Shown one piece after another: positions 8,370-17,728 of a DNA stretch of 64,000 nucleotides (position 1 is the stretch's first letter; each line of letters opens with the position of its first letter). The notes beneath the pieces were generated by a model that made no database searches, was not told the DNA's origin, and was given only the letters and a program-made list of their open reading frames with translations. The translations under genes and the position numbers were made by a program. The stretch spans positions 4,175 to 68,174 of the forward strand of contig DKSD01000088.1 of NCBI GenBank assembly GCA_002473165.1, in the 5' to 3' direction. Source of the DNA: Succinatimonas sp. UBA7265. GTDB lineage: Bacteria; Pseudomonadota; Gammaproteobacteria; Enterobacterales; Succinivibrionaceae.

Positions 8370-9125
8370 CTAAAACCTGCTGACGCCTTTGAGGCGGCGC
8401 TCGCAGTAGAGGGCGGCGCCGATGATGCCGGCGCTGTTTAAGTGCTGCGCCGGAATGACGCGGATGCCCGAATCGAGCTCTTCGCGGAATTTCTCAAATT
8501 TCTTGGAGGCGCCGCCGCCTAACACGAAGAGATCGGGCTTTAAGAGGTAGTCGACGTATTTGAGGTAGCCGTTAAAGCGCTTGCCCCAGGCCTTCCACTT
8601 GAGATCCTCTTTCTCTTTTACGGCGCCTGAGCAGTACTTCTCGCCAGGCCCGCCTTTGTACTCCAGCTGCCCCAGCTCCGTGTTCGGGTACATTTGGCCG
8701 TTCATGAACAGCGCCGAGCCGATGCCGGTGCCGATCGTCAGGAAGATGATGCTGCCGGTGACGCCTTTGGCCGCGCCGCACTCGAGCTCGCACAGCCCTG
8801 CGACATCGGCGTCGTTGGCCGCGTAGACCTCGCGTCCGGTCTTCTCCTTAAACAGCTGCTCTATGGGCACGTTAACCCAGCTCTTGTCGATGTTGCTCGC
8901 CGTGAGCACGGTGCCGTTGATGATGCGCGCCGGGAAGCCGCAGCCCACCGGGCCTTTAAAGCCGATTTTGTCTATAAGCCTGCACAGCGTGTCGGCCACC
9001 GCCTCAGGCGTGGCCGGGTGCGGGGTGAGGATGCGTTCCCTCTCGGTGACGAGTTCGCCTGTCGAGGTCTCGACCACCGCGCCTTTGATGCCGGTGCCGC
9101 CGATGTCAACGCCTAGAATTTGCAT
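8370..9125 (-). CDS. ppgK: Polyphosphate glucokinase (ROK family)
   Basis: This 251-residue ROK-fold sugar kinase phosphorylates glucose with inorganic polyphosphate and/or ATP. It has the phosphate-binding DIGGTGIKGA at 6-15, an ANDADVAGLCE segment and LTIGTGIGSAL followed by PNTELGQLE, the pattern that marks polyphosphate glucokinases rather than plain Glk. I chose the ATG at 9125 (MQILGVDIGG) with GGAG upstream; the longer frame adds 30 unrelated residues. It converges on recJ with 1 nt between them. It may serve glucose use alongside a GC-rich host's energy-saving metabolism; that is inference. Confidence 0.88.
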   Translation of the reverse strand: MQILGVDIGGTGIKGAVVETSTGELVTERERILTPHPATPEAVADTLCRLIDKIGFKGPVGCGFPARIINGTVLTASNIDKSWVNVPIEQLFKEKTGREVYAANDADVAGLCELECGAAKGVTGSIIFLTIGTGIGSALFMNGQMYPNTELGQLEYKGGPGEKYCSGAVKEKEDLKWKAWGKRFNGYLKYVDYLLKPDLFVLGGGASKKFEKFREELDSGIRVIPAQHLNSAGIIGAALYCERRLKGVSRF

Positions 9126-9309
9126 AGATGCGCTCCGTGATGTTTTTCCTGATCCTGCATTTAAGATAGCAGAATCGCGCCCGCAGACGCGCGCGGCCGT
9201 CTGCGGCTGCGCCATTGATCACAAACGATCAGAAAACGCGCGGCGGCAAAGGCGCCGGGCGCGGGGCTGATTGTTGCTAGAATGAAGGCGTTCACGGAGG
9301 ATCAGGATT

Positions 9310-10806
9310 ATGTCAGCGCTCCCTTACAGGATGTACACCTCAGCGCAGGTAAAAGCGATCGAGGCGGCCTGGGCTGCCGATCACAACGGGCATTGCTTCG
9401 ATCTCATGGAAAAGGCCGGCGCGGCGCTGGCGGATGCTGTCGCGCGCAGCCTGCCGAGGGCTTCGTCATGCTGGGTGTTCGCAGGCCGCGGCAACAACGG
9501 CGGCGACGGCTATGAGGCCGCGGCGCTGCTGCTGCGCCGCGGCTTTGCGGTGCGGCTGTTCGCCGCGGGGGAGCCGCATCCGCGCACCGAGGCGGCCACG
9601 GCCGCCGAGTTCTTTCGCGCCCAGGGCGGGGTGGCCGAGGGTGCGCTGCCCAAAGAGAGCGATCTCAGGCCTGACGCCATCATAGACGCGCTTTTGGGCA
9701 CGGGGATCTCCAGCGCCCCGCGCGCGCCGCTCTCTGAGTGGATCGCGTTTATAAACCGCTCCCGCGTTCCGGTGTTCTCAGCCGACGTGCCCTCAGGTCT
9801 GACGGCCGACACCGGCGCCGTGCCCGGCGACTGCGTGAGCGCTTACGCCACCGTGTGCATGCTGGCCTTAAAGCCCGGGCTCTTTACCGGCGAGGCCGCA
9901 GATTACACCGGCAAGGTGCTCTTTGATCCTTTGGGGGCGGACGCGCAGGCGCTGCACGCCAAACAGGAAGACGGCCTTCCCGCGATCGTGCGCCAGGGCT
10001 ACGCGGACATCATCCCGGATCTGCCCTCAAGGCCGCGCTGCTGCAACAAGGGCGACAACGGCAAAGTGCTGATCATCGCCGGAGCCTTCGGCATGGGCGG
10101 GGCGGCCGCGATCGCCGGCACGGGGGCGCTGCGCGCCGGGGCGGGGCTCGTAAAGCTGGCCACGGCGCCTGCAACCATCGCGGCGGCCAACGCCGTGCAC
10201 CCCGAGCTCATGACCGTGGATTTCAATGACGACACGGCCGTGGAGGCGGCGCTTTCGTGGTGCGACACTGTCGCGGTCGGTCCGGGGCTGGGGCAGTCGC
10301 AGCGCGCGCGGGAGCTGGTGGCGCTCTCAGGCGACAGCGGCCGCCCCTGCGTGTTTGACGCCGACGCCTTAAACATTTTGGCAAAAGATCCCGACTTTTG
10401 CCCAAACCGCATCATCACCCCGCACCCGGGCGAGGCGGCAAGGCTTTTGGACACTGACGTCGCCTCGGTGCAGGGGGATCGCCTGCGCGCGGCTTTCGAG
10501 CTGCAAAAGCGCTACGGCGGTGTCGCGCTGCTAAAAGGCGCGGGCACGGTCATCGCCGACGGGCGGCGCCTTACGGTGATCTCCTCGGGATCGCCGGCCC
10601 TGGCCTCAGGCGGCATGGGCGATCTGTTAACCGGGATCATCGCCGCGCTCGCCTGTGGGGAACTCTCGCTTTCCCAGGCCGCGGTGTTCGGGGCCTGCAT
10701 TCACGGCCGGGCCGGCGAGCTTGCCGAGGAGCGCTGCGGCGCGGCGGGCACGCTGCCTTTGGATCTGGAACAGGACATCAGGAGGCTCGTCAATGGAAGA
10801 GCGTGA
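9310..10806 (+). CDS. nnr: Bifunctional NAD(P)H-hydrate epimerase / ADP-dependent dehydratase
   Basis: Nnr repairs damaged NAD(P)H hydrates: the N-terminal half epimerises the R form and the C-terminal kinase-fold half dehydrates the S form with ADP. The 498 residues contain GRGNNGGDGYEAA near 57-69 (YjeF N-terminal domain) and the C-terminal SGGMGDLLTGIIAAL (YjeF C-terminal/CARKD). GGAGG at 9297-9301 precedes the ATG. Its last codons overlap the tsaE start by 14 nt, the order and overlap seen across gammaproteobacteria. Confidence 0.95.
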   Translation: MSALPYRMYTSAQVKAIEAAWAADHNGHCFDLMEKAGAALADAVARSLPRASSCWVFAGRGNNGGDGYEAAALLLRRGFAVRLFAAGEPHPRTEAATAAEFFRAQGGVAEGALPKESDLRPDAIIDALLGTGISSAPRAPLSEWIAFINRSRVPVFSADVPSGLTADTGAVPGDCVSAYATVCMLALKPGLFTGEAADYTGKVLFDPLGADAQALHAKQEDGLPAIVRQGYADIIPDLPSRPRCCNKGDNGKVLIIAGAFGMGGAAAIAGTGALRAGAGLVKLATAPATIAAANAVHPELMTVDFNDDTAVEAALSWCDTVAVGPGLGQSQRARELVALSGDSGRPCVFDADALNILAKDPDFCPNRIITPHPGEAARLLDTDVASVQGDRLRAAFELQKRYGGVALLKGAGTVIADGRRLTVISSGSPALASGGMGDLLTGIIAALACGELSLSQAAVFGACIHGRAGELAEERCGAAGTLPLDLEQDIRRLVNGRA

Positions 10807-11278
10807 GCTGACTTTAACGGGCGAGGAGCAGACGCTGGCGCTGGGCGCGGCGCTCGCAGCGCCGCTCAAAGAGCGCGCCGGCGCGCTGCCGCGCGCCCTG
10901 TGCGTGTACCTGCAAGGCGACCTTGGGGCGGGCAAGACGACGTTCACGCGCGGGCTGCTGCGCGCGCTGGGCTTTGAGGGCGCGGTGCGCTCGCCTACTT
11001 ACACCCTGGTGGAGAGCTACGCCTTTGACGGCTTTGAGATCTTCCACTTTGATCTGTACCGCCTGCAGGATCCCGAGGAGCTTGAATATATGGGGATCCG
11101 CGATTATTTCGCCAAATCAGCGCTCTGCCTCATAGAATGGCCGGATCGCGCCGGCGGGCGGCTGCCTGAGCCCGATCTTACATTGGAGCTTTGCTGCGGC
11201 CGGGGCTTTAGGCGCGCTGTGTTAAGATCCGCGCTGTCACAGCTTGTCTCACCTGAATTTTTAAAGGCCCCGGTTTGA
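10793..11278 (+). CDS. tsaE: tRNA threonylcarbamoyladenosine biosynthesis ATPase TsaE
   Basis: TsaE is the ATPase of the TsaBDE complex that makes t6A37 in tRNAs reading ANN codons. The 161 residues hold Walker A GDLGAGKTTFTRG, the SPTYTLVE motif and FDLYRLQDPEELE, all family marks. The ATG at 10793 has GGAGG at 10781-10785; the frame could extend back to 10655, but that part overlaps nnr and is unrelated. It ends at the start of the amidase gene, so it sits in one operon with nnr and the amidase. Confidence 0.95.
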   Translation: MEERELTLTGEEQTLALGAALAAPLKERAGALPRALCVYLQGDLGAGKTTFTRGLLRALGFEGAVRSPTYTLVESYAFDGFEIFHFDLYRLQDPEELEYMGIRDYFAKSALCLIEWPDRAGGRLPEPDLTLELCCGRGFRRAVLRSALSQLVSPEFLKAPV

Positions 11279-11283
11279 TCAGA

Positions 11284-12900
11284 ATGCGCGCGCTCATAAA
11301 GGCCCTGCCGCTTTTGGCGGCTGCGGCTCTGTGCTGCGCTCAGGTCCAAGGCGCGCAGCTTAAGTCCGCGCGCTCGTTTGCCAACACGGATAAAACTCGC
11401 GTGGTTTTTGATCTTTCAGGGAAAATTTCCTGGAAAGGCACGACGCTCAAAGACGGGCGCTTTGAGCTTAAGCTAAACGATCTCGACAACGCGCGCAAAG
11501 CGCCTGCCGTTCCATCCCCGGGCAAAAGCTCCTGCTTAAAAAGCGTGAAGGCCAAAGCCTCGGGAAAACAGGCTGTCTACACTTTCGACTCCTCGCGCTG
11601 CGGCGCCCCGCACGCTTTCCTGCTCTCCCCGCGCGACGGCAATCCCGACTGGCGCCTCGTGGCCGATTTCGCGCACAGCGGCGTATCCGAGGCCGGGAAG
11701 GCGGATTCGGGCAAAACGGTGCGCCGCGCCGACGCGCCCGCGGGATCCCCCGATGATTCGCAGACGCTCAAAGATTTGGAACAGCGGCTGTTCTTGCAGT
11801 ACTCAACGCCGGGCTCGGACGGGCTGCGCAGCATGACGCCCGCGCAGGCCACCGCCTATGACAAAGCGGTGAGGCAGCTGCGCGCCGACTTCGCGCGCGA
11901 GCAGGACGAGACTCCCTCAGACGCTGCGGGCAAAAACGATCAGGAAACGGTGCATGACACCGCGGCGCCCCCTAAAGCCGTCGAAGTGGCTGCGGTGGCA
12001 AGACCTTTTGTCATCGCCATAGATCCGGGGCACGGCGGCAAAGATCCCGGTGCCATCAGCCGCCGCGGCGTGCGCGAGAAAAACGTGGCGCTGGCCATTT
12101 CAAAATCGCTGGTGCAGTACATAAACTCCGATCCGCGCCTGCGCGCCGTGCTCACGCGCAGTTCCGACCGTTTCGTCTCGCTGGACGCCCGCTCGGCCAT
12201 AGCCCGCCGCCATAAAGCGGATCTGCTCATCTCCGTGCACTGCAACTCCACGCCCGGCAGCACCACGGCGCGCGGGCTTTCCGTGCTGCTGCTCTCCTCA
12301 AACCGCGCGCAGCGAGAGAACGGCAAGATTTTACGGGACGGCGGCAGCGGCTCGCTCATCGGCGGCGCCGGGCGCGTGATCAAGGAATCAGGCAGCAGCG
12401 GCAACCATTATCTTGAGGCGACCGTGCTTGACATGTCCTCCCAGAACACCCGCGCCGAGGGCTACGATCTGGCCTCGGCCATCATCCGCAGCGTCGGCAG
12501 ATTCACGCGGGTCTACAAATCGCGGCCGATCTACGCCTCGCTTGCAGTGCTCAAGGCCCCGGACATTCCCTCGCTTTTGATCGAGACCGGCTTCCTGTCA
12601 AACCGCAGCGAAGAGGTGCAGTTAAACCAGCCGAACTACCAAAAGCAGATGGCCTACCGGATCTTCAAAGGGATCCAGGACTATTACGAGCAAAACCCGC
12701 TTAAGAACCTGCAATCGCGGCGCGAGAGCGCGCAGCGCAGCGCGCAAAGCGGGCAGTATGAGACCGTGAAGGTGAAAAAAGGCGAATACCTGAGCCTCAT
12801 CGCCGCGCGCCACGGCACGACGGTCGCCGAGCTCAAGCGTTTAAACGGGCTTAAATCCGACACGGTCGTGCCTGGTCAGAAGCTCAAGGTGCCCAAATGA
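11284..12900 (+). CDS. N-acetylmuramoyl-L-alanine amidase (AmiB/AmiC type) with AMIN and LysM domains
   Basis: This periplasmic zinc amidase cuts septal peptidoglycan during cell separation. From the ATG at 11284 it has a signal peptide (MRALIKALPLLAAAALCC, cut after about residue 24), an AMIN domain (about 25-125), a low-complexity linker, an Amidase_3 domain with IDPGHGGKDPG, SVHCNST and LIETGFLSN, and a C-terminal LysM repeat (VKVKKGEYLSLIAARHG). A TTG at 11275 is another possible start and overlaps the tsaE stop. The C-terminal LysM matches AmiB of gammaproteobacteria, which also lies between tsaE and mutL. It overlaps mutL by 4 nt. Confidence 0.93.
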   Translation: MRALIKALPLLAAAALCCAQVQGAQLKSARSFANTDKTRVVFDLSGKISWKGTTLKDGRFELKLNDLDNARKAPAVPSPGKSSCLKSVKAKASGKQAVYTFDSSRCGAPHAFLLSPRDGNPDWRLVADFAHSGVSEAGKADSGKTVRRADAPAGSPDDSQTLKDLEQRLFLQYSTPGSDGLRSMTPAQATAYDKAVRQLRADFAREQDETPSDAAGKNDQETVHDTAAPPKAVEVAAVARPFVIAIDPGHGGKDPGAISRRGVREKNVALAISKSLVQYINSDPRLRAVLTRSSDRFVSLDARSAIARRHKADLLISVHCNSTPGSTTARGLSVLLLSSNRAQRENGKILRDGGSGSLIGGAGRVIKESGSSGNHYLEATVLDMSSQNTRAEGYDLASAIIRSVGRFTRVYKSRPIYASLAVLKAPDIPSLLIETGFLSNRSEEVQLNQPNYQKQMAYRIFKGIQDYYEQNPLKNLQSRRESAQRSAQSGQYETVKVKKGEYLSLIAARHGTTVAELKRLNGLKSDTVVPGQKLKVPK

Positions 12901-14774
12901 CCATCCGCAGGCTCAGCGTCAGGCTCGCAGGCCAGATAGCCGCAGGCGAGGTGGTGGAGCGCCCGTGCTCGGCGGTAAAAGAGCTTTTGGAAAACTCCGT
13001 GGACGCCGGCGCTTCAAACATCCGCTGCGAGATCGAAGGGGCCGGGCGGGTGCTCATCGCCGTGCGCGATGACGGCTGCGGCATTCCCCGCGACGAGCTG
13101 CCTTTGGCGCTCGCCCCGCACGCGACTTCGAAGATCGCGACAGAAGAGGATCTCGAGGCCATCTCCACCTTAGGCTTTCGCGGCGAGGCTCTGGCTTCCA
13201 TCGCCGCGGTCTCAAAGCTCACGCTGACCTCGCGCACCCAGGATGAGAGTGACGGCTTTCAGGCAAGCTGCGAGGGCCAGGACATGGATCCGGTGCTGCT
13301 GCCGGCCCCGCATGGCGTGGGCACGAGCGTCGAGGCGCGCGAGCTGTTCTTCAACACCCCGGCGCGCCGGCGCTTTTTAAAGTCAGACCGCACGGAACTT
13401 GCGCGTATCCGCGATGTGTTCGTGCGCTGCGCGCTCGCCCACCCGGAGATCGGCTTTGAGCTCATCTCAGACGGCCGCAGCCTCATAAAGGTAAAAGGCG
13501 CGCCCGCTTCGGATCACAAGACGCGCATGCGCAGGCTGTCGCTGCTCGCCGGCGGGGAGTTTTCCGAGGAGTGCATGGAAGTGCGCTGCGACGATCCGGC
13601 GCTTCAGATCCGCGGGATCATCCTGCCGCCTGGCGATCAGAGCGCCGGCGGCAGCGAGAAATGTTTTTTGTTTTTAAACGGCCGCCCCATAGCCGACCGT
13701 CTGGCCGTGCATGCGGTGCGCGAGGCCTGCGCCTCCTGGAGCGGGCAGCGCGCCTGCCCCCGCTGCGTGCTCTACTTAAGCTGCGATCCCCATGACGTCG
13801 ATGTCAACGTGCACCCGCGCAAGGACGAGGTGCGCTTTCGCAACGCCACGGCCGTGCACGATCTCATCTCCGGGGCCGTGCTTGAGGCCTTAAAAGGCTT
13901 TGATGACACCCAAAGCGCGCCGCTGCGCTTTGAAGGGCCTGAGAGCGCCCCGGAAATTGCCGCGCCGGCAGCTCCCGCGGATGCGCCGGAACCTGCCCCT
14001 GCAAGTGCGATCTTCGCTTCCGAGCCCTCGGCCCTTCCTGAATTCCCCGACGGGCAGGGGAGTTTCAGCGCCGCGCCGCGGCCTCAGGCCGCGCTCGCGG
14101 GTGAAAACTATCTCAGGCGCGTCAGAGAGCGCAGCGCCGTGTTTAACGCGCGCCTGGGCGCCGGCTCACCCTCTGACACCGCGGACATGGCGGTAACTGA
14201 GCCTGCGGCGCCTCAGGCTCCGCGCTGCGTGCTCGCCGAGCCCGTGCCCGGCACGGCGCTCGTGCGCCTGGGCGGGCGCTTTTACCTTGTGTCTTTAAAA
14301 GCGCTGCGCGATGAGCTGCGCTGCCGCGCCTACGAGCGCGAGGTGGCCTCAGGCAGCGTGGCCTCGTTTGAGCTCATCATGCCTTTTTCCGTGCGCGTGC
14401 CGCCTGCGGTGTTAAAAGCCCTGAAAAAAGCCCCGGACTCGGCGCGGCGCTGCGGCTTTGAGCTTGAATGCCAAAAGAGCGCCGTCGTGCTCAGGAAAGT
14501 CCCGGAGGAACTGCGCGGCTGCGATCTGGCCGCATTTTCCATGCGCGCCTTCTCGGTGATGGCCGCCTCTGCGGATCTGCAACAGGGCGTGTGCCCCCGC
14601 CAGCTCTCTGAGGCCGTGGCCCTGGCAAAAAACGCCGAGCCCTGCCAGGCATCCGAGGCCGAAAAGCTGTTTGCCTCAGAAGAAGGCGCGGAGCTTTTAA
14701 AAGCGCTTTTGGGGCACGGTGCCTGCGATCTGCGCCTTAGCGAGCAGGCGCTGGCGCTTGAGGGGCGCGAATGA
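12897..14774 (+). CDS. mutL: DNA mismatch repair protein MutL
   Basis: MutL couples MutS mismatch recognition to strand incision. The 625 residues have the GHKL ATPase motifs KELLENSVDAGA (about 27-38), DDGCGI and GFRGEALASI, and a C-terminal dimerisation domain after a Pro/Ala-rich linker (about 345-450). The endonuclease motif DQHAxxER, present in most bacteria, is absent, as expected for gammaproteobacteria that use MutH. It overlaps the amidase gene and miaA by 4 nt each. Confidence 0.96.
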   Translation: MTIRRLSVRLAGQIAAGEVVERPCSAVKELLENSVDAGASNIRCEIEGAGRVLIAVRDDGCGIPRDELPLALAPHATSKIATEEDLEAISTLGFRGEALASIAAVSKLTLTSRTQDESDGFQASCEGQDMDPVLLPAPHGVGTSVEARELFFNTPARRRFLKSDRTELARIRDVFVRCALAHPEIGFELISDGRSLIKVKGAPASDHKTRMRRLSLLAGGEFSEECMEVRCDDPALQIRGIILPPGDQSAGGSEKCFLFLNGRPIADRLAVHAVREACASWSGQRACPRCVLYLSCDPHDVDVNVHPRKDEVRFRNATAVHDLISGAVLEALKGFDDTQSAPLRFEGPESAPEIAAPAAPADAPEPAPASAIFASEPSALPEFPDGQGSFSAAPRPQAALAGENYLRRVRERSAVFNARLGAGSPSDTADMAVTEPAAPQAPRCVLAEPVPGTALVRLGGRFYLVSLKALRDELRCRAYEREVASGSVASFELIMPFSVRVPPAVLKALKKAPDSARRCGFELECQKSAVVLRKVPEELRGCDLAAFSMRAFSVMAASADLQQGVCPRQLSEAVALAKNAEPCQASEAEKLFASEEGAELLKALLGHGACDLRLSEQALALEGRE

Positions 14775-15721
14775 GCACGGAGCGCGCCCTGATCATCCTG
14801 GGCCCCACCGCCACGGGCAAGACGTCGCTGGCCCTCGAACTTGCCGCCAAAATCCCCTGTGAGATCATCAGCCTGGATTCGGCGCTCGTGTACCGCGGCA
14901 TGGACATCGGCACGGCCAAACCGACGGCGGCAGAGCGCGCGGCCTGCCCGCACCACCTCATCGACATCATCGATCCCTCCGAGAGCTACAGCGCGGCGCA
15001 GTTTCGCAGCGACTGCGTGAGGCTTGTCGGCGAGATCTGCGCGCGCGGCCGCCTGCCGGTGATCTGCGGTGGCACCATGATGTACTACAAAGCCCTAAGC
15101 GACGGGCTTTCGCCGCTGCCGCCCACGGATCTCAAAGTGCGCGCGCTCATTGCCGCCAGGGCGCAGGAGCTGGGCTGGCCGGCGCTGCATGCTGAGCTTG
15201 AGAGAAAAGATCCCGTGACGGCCTCAAGGCTCTCTCCCAACGATCGCCAGCGGATCTCCCGGGCGCTCGAGGTTTATGAGATGACGGGCACTCCCATGAG
15301 CGCGTTTTTTGCAGGGCGCGGCGATCAGTGCCCGTTTTTGCGCGAGGAGATCGTGCTCATGCCTGAGCAGAGCCGGGAGAAACTGCGTGTGCAGATCCGC
15401 GCGCGCTTCCTCAAAATGCTCGATGACGGGCTTTTGGACGAGGTGGTCTCGCTGCGCGCGCGCGGCGATCTGTCCCCTGATCTGCCCTCAATGCGCGCCG
15501 TGGGCTACCGCCAGTGCTGGGAATATCTGGACGGAAAACTCAGCTATGAGGAGATGACCGAGCGCGCTGTGATCGCCACGGCGCACCTTGCCAAGCACCA
15601 GATGACCTGGCTGCGCGGGGCGCTTGCACACAGCGGCGGGATCCGCCGTGTGTGCATGGCTCCCGGCGATGGCGCAAACGCCGCCCGCGCCCTGGCGATG
15701 GCACGCGATCTCCTGGCCTGA
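14771..15721 (+). CDS. miaA: tRNA dimethylallyltransferase MiaA
   Basis: MiaA adds a dimethylallyl group to A37 of tRNAs that read UNN codons. The 316 residues have the P-loop GPTATGKTSLA at the N-terminus, the SLDSALVYRGMDIGTAKP motif and PHHLIDIIDPSESYSAAQF. The start overlaps the mutL stop (ATGA). A 283-nt gap follows before hfq, longer than usual for this operon. Confidence 0.96.
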   Translation: MSTERALIILGPTATGKTSLALELAAKIPCEIISLDSALVYRGMDIGTAKPTAAERAACPHHLIDIIDPSESYSAAQFRSDCVRLVGEICARGRLPVICGGTMMYYKALSDGLSPLPPTDLKVRALIAARAQELGWPALHAELERKDPVTASRLSPNDRQRISRALEVYEMTGTPMSAFFAGRGDQCPFLREEIVLMPEQSREKLRVQIRARFLKMLDDGLLDEVVSLRARGDLSPDLPSMRAVGYRQCWEYLDGKLSYEEMTERAVIATAHLAKHQMTWLRGALAHSGGIRRVCMAPGDGANAARALAMARDLLA

Positions 15722-16004
15722 CGGCTTACGCAGGCATTTTTGTTTCCGCCTGATTTATTGCTTGCATGACTTGTATGCCTTAACATGCAAAATCCTCAGA
15801 TGCGCTATAATTGCGTCAAGGTGGTTTCGGTCACGGGAGGGCGTGCGCCGAACGCGAACGAAAGACACCCGCTGCCGCACCCCGGCCAGACGCTTTATGC
15901 CGGTGTATTGGCGCCTGCGGATTAAACGCTCCCAAGGGCGTGCGCCGAAATTGAGCTGTGCATTTTTTTAACAATAACTACTATTAAGCGACGGTATCAA
16001 AATT
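15722..16004 (+). promoter_or_regulatory. miaA-hfq intergenic region with promoter and GC-rich hfq leader
   Basis: A perfect -10 hexamer TATAAT lies at 15806-15811, with no good -35 at 17 nt. Transcription from it would give a leader of about 190 nt before hfq. The leader carries a direct repeat, AGGGCGTGCGCCGAA, at 15838-15852 and 15935-15949, and ends with seven T's near 15963. The Shine-Dalgarno of hfq is weak. Hfq genes are often autoregulated through their leaders, so a structured leader or a small RNA ending at the T-run is possible. Confidence 0.4.
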
Positions 16005-16286
16005 ATGGCTAAAGTTCAGTCATTACAGGATCCTTTTCTGAACGCTCTGCGCCGTGAGCACATCCAGGTCTCTATTTACCTGGTCAACGGCATCAAGCTG
16101 CAGGGGCAGATCGAGTCTTTTGACCAGTTCGTGGTGCTGCTGAAAAACCAGGTGAGCCAGATGGTTTACAAGCACGCCATTTCCACCATCGTGCCGGCGC
16201 GCGCCGTCAGCGTGAGCGCCGCTCCCGCCGAAGAAGGCGCCAAAGAGGCCAAAGAGCAGGAAAGCGCCCCCGCTGCTGAAGCGTAA
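16005..16286 (+). CDS. hfq: RNA chaperone Hfq
   Basis: Hfq is a hexameric Sm-like RNA chaperone that pairs small RNAs with mRNAs. The 93 residues contain the family signature from SLQDPFLNALRRE to the Sm2 motif YKHAISTIVP. The C-terminal tail (about 65-93) is short, Ala/Glu-rich and disordered. Position between miaA and hflX is the standard gammaproteobacterial arrangement. Confidence 0.97.
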   Translation: MAKVQSLQDPFLNALRREHIQVSIYLVNGIKLQGQIESFDQFVVLLKNQVSQMVYKHAISTIVPARAVSVSAAPAEEGAKEAKEQESAPAAEA

Positions 16287-16307
16287 GCGCATCCTTAATC
16301 TCCCTTT

Positions 16308-17651
16308 ATGCAGGATCCTCAGATCGAATCTTTGGGAAAGACCGTGCTCGTGCACGTGGAACTTCCCAAAGAGGAATCCCGCGAAGATCTGCAGGAACTT
16401 GTAAGGCTTGCGCAAACCGCGGGCGCGAGCGTCGCGCAATGCGTCACCTGCAGCCGCGATGCGCCTGATCCCGCGTACTTTATCGGGACGGGCAAGACCG
16501 AGGAGGTAAAGTCGGCGGTCCTCGCCGCCGAGGCCTCCGCGGTGATCTTCAACTCCCGCCTGTCTCCGGCGCAGGAGCGCAATCTCGAAAAAGCCCTGGG
16601 CGTGCGCGTCATGGATCGCATCGCCCTGATCCTGCTTATTTTTGCCCAGCGCGCCCGCACCTATGAAGGCAAGCTCCAGGTCGAACTGGCGCGGCTGCAG
16701 TATGAGCAGGCGCGCCTGGTGCGCGGCTGGACGCACTTAGAGCGCCAAAAAGGCGGCTTCGGCCTGCGCGGCGGCCCGGGCGAGACCCAGATCGAGCTTG
16801 ACCGCCGCGCCCTGCGCGAGCGCATCGCCGCCGTCAAGGAAGAACTGGGCTCCGTCGAGCGCCGCCGCGGCCAGAACCGCGCGCTGCGGCGCCGCAACCA
16901 GGTGCCGGTGGTCTCGTTTGTCGGCTACACGAATGCCGGCAAGTCCACGCTCTTCAACCGCCTCACCTCCTCTCAGGTCTATGTGGCCGATCAGCTCTTT
17001 GCCACGCTCGATCCGACGCTGCGCACGCTGGAGCTTAAAAACACGGGCAAAGTGATCTTCGCCGACACCGTAGGCTTTATCCGCCACCTGCCGCACGATC
17101 TCATAGCCGCGTTCCACTCGACGCTTGAGGAGACGGCGCAGGCGACGCTGCTGCTGCATGTGGTGGACGCCTCAGACCCCAGGCGCGAGGAGAACATCGC
17201 CTCCGTAAACTCGGTGCTCTCGCAGGTGGGCGCAGGTGATGTCCCCGTGCTCATGGTTTACAACAAAAGCGATCTCGTCCCTGGCTCTGCATACGGCATT
17301 GTGCGCGGCGACGGCGGCCAGGCGGCGCGCGTGCACGTGAGCGCCGCGACCGGCGAGGGCACGGATGCGCTGCTTGAGGCCGTGGGCGAACTGCTCTCTC
17401 AGGAAAAATGCGCGTTTGCTGTTAAGATAAAAGCCGGCATGCCCGGCAGGCTCAGGGCGCTTTTGTATGAGGCCGGGGCCGTCGAGTCCGAGCGCTATGG
17501 CGATGACGGCTGCTGCCTCCTTGAGGTGCGCATAGATCCTGATGAGGCCGGGCGCATCGACAAGCTGTCGCAGGGCGCGCTGCGCGCGTGCTGCCAGGGA
17601 AGCGCGCCGTGGGTGCGCAGCTCCGGGTTTGATTTCGACAGCGTGCCTTAA
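16308..17651 (+). CDS. hflX: Ribosome-splitting GTPase HflX
   Basis: HflX is a GTPase that splits stalled or heat-damaged ribosomes. The 447 residues have the N-terminal nucleotide-binding region (IGTGKTEEV), a coiled coil with the GPGETQIELDRR motif, and a G domain with G1 GYTNAGKST, G3 DTVGF and G4 NKSD. It lies 21 nt after hfq. Confidence 0.95.
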   Translation: MQDPQIESLGKTVLVHVELPKEESREDLQELVRLAQTAGASVAQCVTCSRDAPDPAYFIGTGKTEEVKSAVLAAEASAVIFNSRLSPAQERNLEKALGVRVMDRIALILLIFAQRARTYEGKLQVELARLQYEQARLVRGWTHLERQKGGFGLRGGPGETQIELDRRALRERIAAVKEELGSVERRRGQNRALRRRNQVPVVSFVGYTNAGKSTLFNRLTSSQVYVADQLFATLDPTLRTLELKNTGKVIFADTVGFIRHLPHDLIAAFHSTLEETAQATLLLHVVDASDPRREENIASVNSVLSQVGAGDVPVLMVYNKSDLVPGSAYGIVRGDGGQAARVHVSAATGEGTDALLEAVGELLSQEKCAFAVKIKAGMPGRLRALLYEAGAVESERYGDDGCCLLEVRIDPDEAGRIDKLSQGALRACCQGSAPWVRSSGFDFDSVP

Positions 17652-17728
17652 AGCGTTACAATCTTATTTTGCCCTGCCGGGGCAAACCCCTTTGCAGTTT
17701 TTTGCAGACTAGGAACACGAGACAGTCA

